Assembly: GCA_029747585.1 (NCBI GenBank)
Contig: JAPEVF010000855.1
Coordinates: 1-19,092 of the forward strand
DNA: 19,092 nt
DNA from: Pleurotus djamor
Taxonomy: Eukaryota; Basidiomycota; Agaricomycetes; Agaricales; Pleurotaceae
Direction of reading: 5' to 3'
Both the position numbers and the translations under genes were made by a program. Every line of letters starts with the position of its first letter. The first letter of the stretch is position 1. Of this stretch, positions 10,881 through 19,092 are shown one piece after another. The notes beneath the pieces are model-generated. The model did no database searches and was not told the DNA's origin. It saw only the letters and a list, made by a program, of their open reading frames with translations.

Positions 10881-10890
10881 GCATATAAGC
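10881..10890 (-). promoter_or_regulatory. TATA-like element upstream of the 11-residue-repeat gene
   Basis: Read on the minus strand the sequence is GCTTATATGC. It is about 80 bp before the ATG at 10805 and about 280 bp before the ATG at 10607. The spacing is more usual for the first, which slightly favours the longer N-terminus or a leader containing a 65-codon upstream ORF. The assignment is by motif only. Confidence 0.3.
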
Positions 10891-11067
10891 GCCCTGGGCA
10901 ACTGGCCCGCAGCGAAAACTTGAATGCAAAAGGTACCGGGAGATTTAAATAGTACCGGGTGTGCCTCCAGCTTGAGGCTTCATCTGCATAAGATAGAGGT
11001 TACGGAGGGACATACACTAGGATTATAGCTGCGAATAGATACTGAGATCAAATATACACTAACAAAA

Positions 11068-14000
11068 TCATTCTTCTTCGTCGTCCTCTTCCACAGGCGC
11101 TGCTTTCTTCCTGGAAGCTGGAGGTTGTATGATTAGAGGATGCTCAGGACAGAGCGAAGATAGGTAACATACACTTCCTTGTGGCTTTCTTCTTCTTCTT
11201 CTGAGCTCGCTGTTCCAAGGCTTTATCCTCTTCGCCTTGGCGCCTGTATTCTTGGAGCATCTACGAAGAATGTTGTGAGCAACATAGCTAGTGATATGAC
11301 CTAGACCACCCACGCTCTCGAATTCGTTGAGTTCGGTATCCGGTTTATTCGCCGATTTGTTGAGCCGAGCCTGGTGAAGTATAGTTCGTTATTGGTTGAA
11401 GGGCAGTTGCAACAAGGTACTAACCTTCTGGAGGATTTCTACAAATCTCTCAGACACTCCCTCTTCATGCAGCTTATCGCGGTATAGAGGGAAACCTTCA
11501 ATGAGTTTCTTGACTGAACGCTCTGACTTGAAGGGTAACAAGGAAAGGCAAAACGCGATATCACGCCATTGCCGAGCATCGTCGGTCAACCTAAATCGTT
11601 GGCAAAGTTTCTCGACGATGTTCTCTGCTTGTTTTTCCTGGGGCGCCGGCCAGTTGAGGGGAACGGCTAAGTGGTGCGGAGCAGAAGACATACCTTCTCA
11701 ATAAAGGTGAAGATGTAACGCAACGTGCTTTGGAAGGTTTCTTCGTCCACAGCATGTTCACCACTGGACAGATGACTGATCACTGTTTCATTATCAACAA
11801 GCTGGCAACATTCCATGGCTAACGAGCACTTACCATCTGGCAGATTGTTGTATATCGCATTATCTTTCGTAGCGAGTTCGGTGAAGAACAGCTTCGCTAG
11901 ATCGGCGATACGCGTATCCTTGTCCTCTAAGCACTTCGCCATCTCCCCGAGTTGGCCCTTGACTTTGATCATGCCGTTCAGGATTAGATGCGTCAACACC
12001 ATCAGAGTGTTCTTCTTGACAGCAATGTTTTCGTCAGAAAGACCTTTGTAGAGCTCGTTGCTGTTCTCGTCGATGATGTTACTGAACGAGACAGCAACAT
12101 CGCCAAGGGCGATGACAAGGTTGCTGCGAAGATCAGGATCTTTGGAAACCTCAAGGATCTTGAAGAGGAGGTGATGATGATTGTCACAAAACTGTGAGCT
12201 AACACACAGGAACTTGCTCAAAGAGAGGGTGGCAGCGGCACGTAACGTCCGGTTCTGTCAAGACAAGTTCAGCGGCTGGGACGAATAACTGCGTAGCGGA
12301 GCACTGACCTTGAACTTCTGAGGACTGCCGCAGATGTGAACTAACATCGGACCGAAGACGGCCAACAATGAATGAGGACCATACAATAGCTCGCTTTCAC
12401 GAACTTCGGCAACACGATCACCGATCTCGTCTTCGGCATTCCCTGCGACCTGGTCGAGTTCTTCCGCATTACTGGCTTTCTGGGCAGCATTCCCACCAGC
12501 CGCCGCTTTCTCGGCTGATTGAATCCCTCAGCTATGGATACGCAAGGCGTTTAATTAACTCAACGCACCGGCATGTCTCTCGTCTTTCTGACGTTTCCAT
12601 TCTCGCTCTACGAGTTCAAGGAAGGCAATTTGCTTGATGGCAACATGCCCAACAACGAAGAGCAACTTCGCCAACTCAAAGGCGTCTCCCGTGTCTTTGG
12701 AGTGTTGGTCAGGGTTTTGCGACGCTCCCTGAGTATGGTCAGCGGGATCGGACTTTGAGGCTTCATCTTCATCCATAGCATCGGGATCTTTCTCATTCCC
12801 AGGTTGCTCCATGTTCGAATCTTCGGCGTCATTGGGGGCCTGTTGCGAAGATGGCTTGCTGAGCGCTTGTCGAGCGAGATGTTTGATGATAGCGCTGCAT
12901 AGTGTGTCCGGGTGGTCGCCTAGCGCATAAATAGTGTTGATGATCTGCTCCGCGAGTCCAAACCATTCTTTCGATCGACAAGGTGCTTGGATGAAGCTCT
13001 GAAGTTTCTGGAAGATGGCATTATCCATTTCTAGGCGAAGGGTTTTGTCCTGAAGCGACCCTAGAGACCCAGGGCTAAGTGAGGGGATGACTACGAGAAA
13101 GGAGGACGACCAACCTTTGACCTTCTTCGCGCTTCCATTGAGACGTTGGAGGGCTACGCAAGAGTAACGTGCCAATGTGAGATCAAGCTATAAAAGTGGC
13201 GTCAGCCTCGACACAAACACGATCAGAACGAACTACCTTTCCTAAGCGTCCGAGGCCAACTTTGAGGATAGTATCAACGTGGTCCGTGACGACGGCTCTT
13301 TTCGCGAGAGCAAGCATTCCGATGATGATGATTGCACCGCGTCTTTGAGCCTTGGGAAGATGATGTGTGGAGGCTAAATATCAACCATAAGGTTTGACGA
13401 CTCCCCTACAAAGGCTTGGACACACTGTACACTTGCCAGAGCTTAGCGATCACAGCTTCATCGATATGATTTTCCTCCATCAAGGCCTTCATCATTTCTT
13501 CAAGACTAGTCAACTCAGCGAGTGTTGCATTGTAAGTCAACCTTATAACGCGACCATCGTGAGTTGAGATCACAGGAGGACGAGATACTAACTCAATGAA
13601 ATTCTTGGCTATGCGATTGATCTGAGATTTGGCATCCATGTTGGGCTGATCGTCGATATACATAATCCGGTAGCATTCAAGGAGTCGAGAGCGGACACNT
13701 TTTGAGCTCTTTTCCATCTTCAGATGTAGAGTTATTGTCCTTCGACCAAATCAAATGTAACATCTTCTTGACTCCAGGCTGGCAATATAGTCAGAAGGGT
13801 GAGGGGGATATATGGACACAAAACCTCACATCCGCTGGAAGCTTGTAGTCGTGAGCAACACGGAAGAAGTCCATCGCTTCAAGAACCTCGGCTTTATTAG
13901 TCGAACCCAGCAATTGACAGATTGTGTCCATCGCGCCTTCCACTTGGTTGATGAACTGGAGAGCATCGGCGAAGAACTTCTTCTGGAGCTGCTTCCTCGC

Positions 14001-15938
14001 CAAATCGTCCCCGTCGAGGGCAGCAAGCACAGCGGTTTCTTTAGAGAACGCGGCGATATCGAGCTCAGATTTGCGTGGCCCAGCTTTCTTTTTCTTCTTT
14101 GGTTTCTTCTTCGGCGTGTCGGGGTTTGCGTCATCAGAAAACAAAGAGTCGGCGTCGTCGACATCCATAGCATCCTCGTCCCTACTAGACGAGTCAGTTA
14201 CGCCGGGAGTAGACTCTGGAATGTGGTTGTACGTACCTCTTTGACCTATCGTCGTCACTTTCATCCTCTTCGTCGTTTCCATCGTCTTCACGTTCAGTGT
14301 CGCCACCATCGCCACCCTCCTCTTGAGTTTCCTCGCCATCACGTACGACAGCGTCTCCTACAGCTTCGACGGCCGCCAACTCCTCTTTGAGGTCGGCGTA
14401 GCCCTTCTCCCATTCAGCCAGTTCAAGATAACCACCGTTCATAAGTCCAAACGGATGCGTCTCGATTAATTTGGTCATGAGGGCGACAGCTGACTTGCGC
14501 ACGATGCTCGACTTGTCATCGAGCGCACCAATAGCGGCATTGGTCATCTGTGGGCGCTGTAGCGGAAGTCGACGTCCCGTCTTACATATCCTTGAAAATA
14601 CGACAAGGACTTTCGTGCGAACGTAGGACGAGATATCCATCATGCGTGAGACAAGAGGATCAAAGAGAGCTTGGAGAATGTTCCCTCGGGGGGATTCCTC
14701 TTCCGAGAGGATATCATTGATAATGTGGTAGATAACTTCAATCATGGCTACACGCATGGGATAGGCCTAGACGAGTCATGAGTAAGAAGACATGAACGCG
14801 ATTGATAGAGTAACCAACCTCAGAGTCCAGATGAACCTGAAGAATAGGCATTTGCTTGAGCACAAGCTTGGGAAGGAGTTCGGCATACTTGATGAGAAAC
14901 TTTGACATAGTTCTTGGACCTTTCGTATCTTGGGCGTTGAAAGTTGTCGACGATATCTCTCTCAGCATGTCATCTCCAAGCTGATTATGATCTAGTTGAG
15001 TCGACAAGAGGTGCAAGATTTCGGCAGTGTACTCAGAGAGATGCTCGTGGAACTGAAGATTCTGCATCATGTTGATACGAGCAGCGGGTCCATGATTGTG
15101 GTGCTTGACAGCCAGAGCAACGACTTGGAAGACGCCCTCGCGGGTCTTGAGAGTCTTCATGTATTGTTCATTCTCCATGATGTAGTAAGCGGGGCGCGTG
15201 AGACAGCTAAGGCCACAGAAAGGGTAAGTTGAGCGGAAGGATTAGAGGCGAACTGAGAATACTGACGTCACGAAGTGATCCCTACTTGAAGTCGTCGACC
15301 AAATGCGCGAAATTGTAAGCTTCTTCAAAATGAGCGCGATAGTGTTGAGAACATTGGGAATGTGGTCGGTCCAGTCCCAAGATTCGGATTTCCCTGCAAG
15401 ACGAGCGTTTCGCGCCGCACCAGCTTTTCCACCTCGTCCTCTCTTAGCCTTGGGCGCCGGCGCATCCCCTTCGTCGTTTTCCTCTGAGCCCTTAACTTTT
15501 TCGGATGATGTTACAAACCAAAAGAGGAGAAAGGCGAATCTCTCCATCGCCTCTTTATGGTTCCCAAAACTATCTTGGTCATCCTGGTCGATCGCGCGTC
15601 GTGCATTGTTCGATTGGTTCTGAATGCCCGAAAGGATAGAATCCAAAAGTTTGCTCATCAATGGAGCCGGCACCGACTCTGAATGCTTGAGTAGACTCCT
15701 AAATACATCGAAGACCTCGTCTTCCAAGATCGCGTCCGAAGATTCAGCTAAGGGGTCAATGGCACCTGAGAAAAATGACACATCAGTCAGAACAAGGGAA
15801 TGCGAAACGTTACGAGTTTCTACCATCAAGTAATGCCCCAATGTTTTCATTTTGAGGATCATGTTCATTGGGAATGGCGTAATCATCCCCTTTCACAATG
15901 GCCTCAGTCTCGTCTTGTAGCAAGAATGTATCGCTCAT
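11068..15938 (-). CDS. cnd1: Condensin complex subunit 1 (Cnd1/Ycs4/CAP-D2 family), about 1351 aa
   Basis: HEAT-repeat subunit of condensin, which binds SMC2/SMC4 with the kleisin and compacts mitotic chromosomes. Sixteen exons (minus): 15938-15824, 15765-15267, 15206-14819, 14766-14237, 14184-13830, 13778-13426, 13373-13237, 13187-13115, 13060-12569, 12514-12309, 12254-11834, 11782-11694, 11637-11425, 11370-11314, 11260-11175, 11110-11068. All phases agree provided the base N at 13699 is dropped. The most conserved C-terminal HEAT block (Cnd1 domain, about residues 1045-1195) includes RTLRAAATLSLSKF, NLVIALGDVA, NTLMVLTHLILNGMIKVKG and DLAKLFFTELA, typical of this family. An acidic stretch (about 475-530) is followed by a Lys-rich NLS-like run (KKKPKKKKK, about 536-544); T534-P-K-K matches a CDK site. 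Another acidic insert lies in exon 9, and the tail is Lys-rich then acidic. Length fits the family. All 15 introns are 49-64 bp. Nuclear. Confidence 0.96.
11783..11833 (-). other. In-frame 51-bp intron inside the conserved Cnd1 domain
   Basis: Donor G|GTAAGT and acceptor GAAACAG flank 51 bases that contain no stop in the coding frame, so retention would insert 17 residues after NNLPD instead of breaking the frame. Known family members continue from NNLPD directly into ISHLS-like residues, which supports removal here. Confidence 0.8.
13699..13699. other. Ambiguous base N that breaks the condensin reading frame
   Basis: On the coding strand the context is CTCAAAANGTGTCC. Upstream codons (..EDGKELK) and downstream codons (VRSRLLECY..) are both clearly condensin but differ by one phase. 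The flanking splice phases (intron before at 13829-13779, after at 13425-13374) also require one base fewer. The most economical reading is a single inserted base at the A-run. Confidence 0.85.
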
Positions 15939-16095
15939 GCGTCAAGTGGAGAATGGCGAGAGAGGAAGATGAGGGAGTCAATGCAACTTCAAGTTGGCTC
16001 TCGGCAGGACATTTCGCGACGCGACGTGCATGTGATCGTGGAAATGAGTGGATGGCCACGCCCAAGATAATTCACAGAAAGCTGAATGTGGTGTC
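15939..16095. promoter_or_regulatory. Short divergent intergenic region between condensin and tRNA-Ile
   Basis: Only about 157 bp separate the condensin ATG from the tRNA 5' end. The segment at 16012-16026 reads TTTCGCGACGCGACG and combines an E2F-like TTTCGCG with an MBF-like ACGCG core, about 75-90 bp before the condensin ATG. In fungi such motifs serve G1/S transcription through MBF/DSC1-type factors; that role here is inferred from motif and target. No clear TATA box is seen toward condensin. Confidence 0.45.
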
Positions 16096-16169
16096 GGCCG
16101 ACTAGCTCAGCTGGTTAGAGCGTCGTGCTAATAACGCGAAGGTCTTGGGTTCGATCCCCACGTTGGCCA
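16096..16169 (+). tRNA. tRNA-Ile (anticodon AAT), intronless
   Basis: The sequence folds into a cloverleaf. The 7-bp acceptor stem GGCCGAC/GTTGGCC has one G-T pair. The D arm carries the A box (TAGCTCAGCTGG). The anticodon stem-loop TCGTG-CTAATAA-CGCGA gives anticodon AAT, and the T arm contains the B box GGTTCGATCCC. The first T-stem pair looks mismatched (T/C), the rest pair. The discriminator base is A. No intron and no encoded CCA are present, as expected for a eukaryotic nuclear tRNA. It is transcribed away from the condensin gene. Confidence 0.93.
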
Positions 16170-16187
16170 ACTTACCTTGGGTTGCAN

Positions 16188-16193
16188 TTTTTT
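16188..16193 (+). terminator. Pol III terminator of tRNA-Ile (T run)
   Basis: A run of six T starts 19 nt after the tRNA 3' end, as is usual for RNA polymerase III termination. The run is preceded by an N at 16187, so its true length is uncertain. Confidence 0.7.
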
Positions 16194-16198
16194 GGCTA

Positions 16199-16212
16199 CT
16201 CTCTCTCTCTTC
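16199..16212. repeat. (CT)n microsatellite
   Basis: A short CT dinucleotide run of about six units, followed by a pyrimidine-rich tail, directly downstream of the tRNA terminator. Confidence 0.8.
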
Positions 16213-16213
16213 T

Positions 16214-16567
16214 TATCCTATGAGCCCCAATTTTCGTTGCCCGTTCAACCCTGCTCTGTTTCATTGCAGAGTGGTTTTATCGTATATTCGGTAATGTTGT
16301 GACACGGGCAGATTTAAGACATTCACAGTGAGATGGGGATAATTGATTATATCCAGAGGAGTCAGGATTCTGGACCTGCACCTCCGAAGAATTTTCCCAT
16401 CACGTGTAGATTAGGACGCGTCTGATTGAAATAAATAAATAAAATAATAAAATAATTGATTTTGTGCTCACCACCGAAGCACACCTCCCTCCGTTCACCG
16501 ACCGCCTCTCACCACTCACCACTCAACCACCACCATCATCACCACCACCCATTCACCAGCCCCTCCG
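16214..16567 (+). promoter_or_regulatory. Probable promoter and C/A-rich leader of the MULE-type gene
   Basis: No gene is seen in this interval. It contains an E-box CACGTG at 16401-16406, an MCB-like ACGCGT at 16416-16421, and an A/T-only stretch of TAAA-type repeats at about 16429-16457. From about 16470 the plus strand becomes almost free of G and rich in CACCA units up to the ATG, a composition common in fungal 5' leaders. Motif assignments are by eye only. No copy of the 3' GCTTTT-type repeats was found here. Confidence 0.35.
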
Positions 16568-18880
16568 ATGCCAGAGGCTCCCAACCTCAACTACAATTAT
16601 TTCAAGGATGTTCCTGGATTTAGGAAAGTAGAGGAGGAATTAGACCTGCCGTCTCATCTATTACTCAATTCGACTGGGCATGAACTCCTCCAGGAACATT
16701 TAGATTTGGTCGGGCTGGACCAATGGACCTTTGAGCATGATTCCGAGGGTCAAGGTATGTTTTTTCGTGAATTGATGTATGTATATGCGCTAATCAAATC
16801 TTATTCCAGACCGCGCGTTTGATCTCATCGCGTCCCTGGGTATTTACATCCCTGATGATTCAGTTCGTGATGCTCGTTCAAAGCTGTCAATCCGGTATAG
16901 CAACAAGAGACCACTCAAAAGCAAAAAAGGGAGATACATAAGGTGGACTCGGATTTTCCAATGCCTTTGTGGGACAGATAACACGGTGGGACATCACCCA
17001 TCGAAGACGCGTCAGATTGGTTGGACCCTTGTTGGGTGTGAGATGTTTGCGCGTGTCGTCTCAACCCACGAAATCAGCGGTGGTGAGCTTTGAGGTTGTC
17101 ACAATCACATGGATTTTGCGAGGCTAACCCCCATTGAGATCCCTACATAGCAACAATTGACAAAATATCTGGTATACTCAACCATTCCGAGGCGTGTAAG
17201 GCTGAACACGAGATGGAAAGGGACCCCATTATTCCGCTTCACCCTGAAGTGCGAGACCATGCCCTTTCTCTCCTTCGGTCCAATATCCCCATCTCTCGAG
17301 TTCGGTTCTTGGTCCGGGATTTTGTCTTGGAAAAATGGCAGGGCAGCCCTGGAAACAATCAATACCGATTCATCTTATCTCCTCACGACTCCTCTTCTCT
17401 CTACCGGACATTGCGGCGCGAAGTTGGTATTCTGCCCCAAAGCAAGGCAACCGAAAACATTACCTCCTGGTTCCACCCCGTTGATCCTCAGCCTCCGTCT
17501 CCAGCGCTAACAGCCGCCCAAATCTACTACCGCCCCCTTGGAAGTGGTAATAATGAGCGCCTCGTGCTAATTCTGTCAACCCCTCGTCAAAGAGAGGCAG
17601 CTTGGAAATACGGTCATCGGCGTCAAGTTCTCATGGACGGCACCTTTGGTTTCTGCTCTACTGCCTTGCTCTGCTTTTTTCTGATGGTGATCGATGACAC
17701 CAACACCGGAATTCCGATCGCAACCATCATCTTTAGCCCCAAAAAGGATGCCAAGGCTGCCCATGCTTCCTATGATGGCGCAATTTTGGAAGAGGTACTC
17801 AGTCACTGGCGCGAAGGGATGGGAAAGAATGAGAAGGGAGAGAGCTTCGAGATCGCCATTGGAAACACGGATAACGACACTCGGGAACGGCAGGCTCTTC
17901 AAAATAACTGGCCCAACATCCACCTCACTCTCTGCATGTTCCACGTTTGGCAATGCTGGCGAAACGGCCTCACACGGTGCCTTGCCGGAATCCCCACCGT
18001 CTCTCGCCAAGATACTAGAGAGCGTCTTGGCAGATTCCTCATGTGTCAGCTCAAGGACATCACCACCTACGCCGATGCGCTCTCCGAATACAATGAGATT
18101 GAGAAAGAATTTCGAGATATGGTAACTCCAGGCTGCACGGACCTGGCCAAGAAAATTTCTAATGGAGGCCTCAAGTTTCTCGCCTACTTTAAAGGCTACA
18201 TTGCTCTGGAAAGCTTCTGGTTCTCGTGGTCCAAGGCTGGTATCATCAAGGCTGCCGAGATTCTGGGAATCCCCGCGGATCAAGTAGCGCGGACAACCAA
18301 TCACCTCGAGTCCTTCAACGCACGCATCAAGGGCTGTTACTTCGAGGCATACGAGCACTCTGGGCGCCTTCCCCGGTTTGACGTCTGGGTTCTATTGCTG
18401 GTTACTCGCGTGCTACCTGATTTCTTCACGGCCTACGACGAGCGGAAACGCCTCCGACAGTATAAGAAAGAAATGAGGTGTGCTCCTAAAACTCCGCAAC
18501 GCCCCTGTATTCTCCCTGGACCATACTCGGCACCAAGTTGGGTTCTGGACAAGCATGTCGAAGCCGTGCTTCTTGACAAACTCCAAGGTGACTTCTCTGC
18601 GGGGGTGGCTCGATCTCCTAACGGTGCCGGAATACCAGGCCTGGATGATGACGGCCCAACAGACTTTGAAATCAATGAATCGCAGCATGGAATCCCTGGC
18701 TCTGCCGACGCTGACTCAACTTCTTCATCCTGTAATGCAACGGGAAGCATGTCTAGTATGTCTATGGATCTGGATCTCGTAGGGCTCGGCGACGGCAACC
18801 AGGATGGCAACCATCACGATATTTCCGATACATCAGGAAAACCTGTTTTGAGTAGGAGCATAAAAAATCNTACAACGTAA
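16568..18880 (+). CDS. MULE-type transposase with zinc-binding N-terminus, 729 aa
   Basis: Three exons: 16568-16754, 16810-17082, 17151-18880, with introns of 55 and 68 bp and consistent phases. Residues 105-169 hold a Cys/His cluster (C114-x-C116, C139, H149, H165-x3-C169) that looks like the FLYWCH/WRKY-GCM1-type zinc-binding segment found before MULE transposase domains. The MULE domain follows. Candidate catalytic residues are D316 in LMDGTFG, D394 in NTDNDTRERQAL, and E540 in NHLESFNARIK, with the usual C415-x2-H418 after the second Asp. The core is open, with no internal stop in about 1.7 kb. The C-terminal 90 residues are Ser/Asp/Gly-rich and unstructured. An N at 18870, four codons before the stop, leaves the exact C-terminus uncertain. 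It could be an active or recently active Mutator-like element, or a domesticated host gene; no flanking terminal inverted repeats were identified. Confidence 0.9.
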
Positions 18881-18925
18881 AAAGTGTTGGTCATTCAAAG
18901 TACTGAAAGTTGGAAAGTGTTCTTT

Positions 18926-19092
18926 CAATGCTTTTGTAGATGACTTTAATTTTACAGCCAGCTTTATGATGCTTTTATAGCTTCCACAAAAGTTTGATCA
19001 GGTGTGTTCTTGCTTTCACAGCTTTCGGTGGCTTTTTCAGATCCTGTGAAAAGTCGCAGCTGCTCCCACAGCTTTTCATGGCTTTTGCAGGG
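18926..19092 (+). repeat. Degenerate GCTTTT-type repeats after the MULE-type gene
   Basis: At least four copies of a GCTTTTnnAG core occur: 18930-18939 (GCTTTTGTAG), 18971-18980 (GCTTTTATAG), 19031-19040 (GCTTTTTCAG) and 19081-19090 (GCTTTTGCAG). In the last three a CAGCTTT lies just before, giving the composite CAGCTTT(T)nnnnGCTTTTnnAG; the last two composites are 50 bp apart and both begin CACAGCTTT. The array continues past the window edge. It resembles subterminal repeats near a transposon end, but could be an unrelated minisatellite. Confidence 0.6.

Noticed and set aside
13812..14390. 192-codon plus-strand open frame
   Set aside because: Antisense shadow of condensin exons 4 and 5.
16096..16169. 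tRNA as an integration target for the neighbouring MULE-type gene
   Set aside because: Targeting of Pol III genes is known for some retrotransposons, not for this superfamily, and no element boundary or target duplication was found between them.
17576..18358. 260-codon minus-strand open frame
   Set aside because: It is antisense to the MULE domain, whose conserved motifs are on the plus strand; codon-usage shadow.

Overview
This looks like nuclear DNA of a filamentous basidiomycete, probably an Agaricomycete. The protein genes are cut by many introns of about 50-60 bp with GT..AG ends. The condensin, secreted and MULE-type proteins read as fungal, and there is a eukaryotic tRNA with internal A and B boxes. 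The species cannot be named from the sequence. Exon maps below were built by hand, from splice signals and from requiring reading frame and phase to agree across every junction.

Layout. Positions 1-5254 contain no gene I can support, only short unrelated ORFs. From 5255 to 15938 three genes lie head-to-tail on the minus strand. (1) 7649-5255 is a predicted secreted protein of about 600 aa in 12 exons, two of them micro-exons of 23 and 25 nt. (2) 10607-7993 is an unrecognised protein of about 772 aa in 6 exons, with an acidic linker and a long alanine-rich helix built on 11-residue repeats. (3) 15938-11068 is condensin complex subunit 1 (Cnd1/Ycs4 family), 16 exons and about 1351 aa. At 16096 a tRNA-Ile(AAT) gene starts on the plus strand, head-to-head with the condensin gene. 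From 16568 to 18880 a three-exon plus-strand gene encodes a 729-aa MULE-type transposase with zinc-binding Cys/His residues and an apparently complete D-D-E triad. It is followed by degenerate repeats that run to the window edge.

Sequence quality. The window contains five N characters. In two genes the frame is restored only if the base at the N is dropped (6779 and 13699). In gene 2 it is restored only if one base is dropped from each of two homopolymers (8556-8562 and 8216-8220). All four are single-base over-calls beside runs, so I treat them as probable sequencing or assembly errors rather than gene decay. A naive gene caller would truncate or mis-splice all three minus-strand genes.

Functional picture. 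Condensin subunit 1 is a core chromosome-compaction gene, and its short upstream region has an E2F/MBF-like motif. The tRNA is housekeeping. The two genes below condensin are the least explained part of the window. The transposase gene is mobile or domesticated DNA. I see no operon-like logic joining these units.
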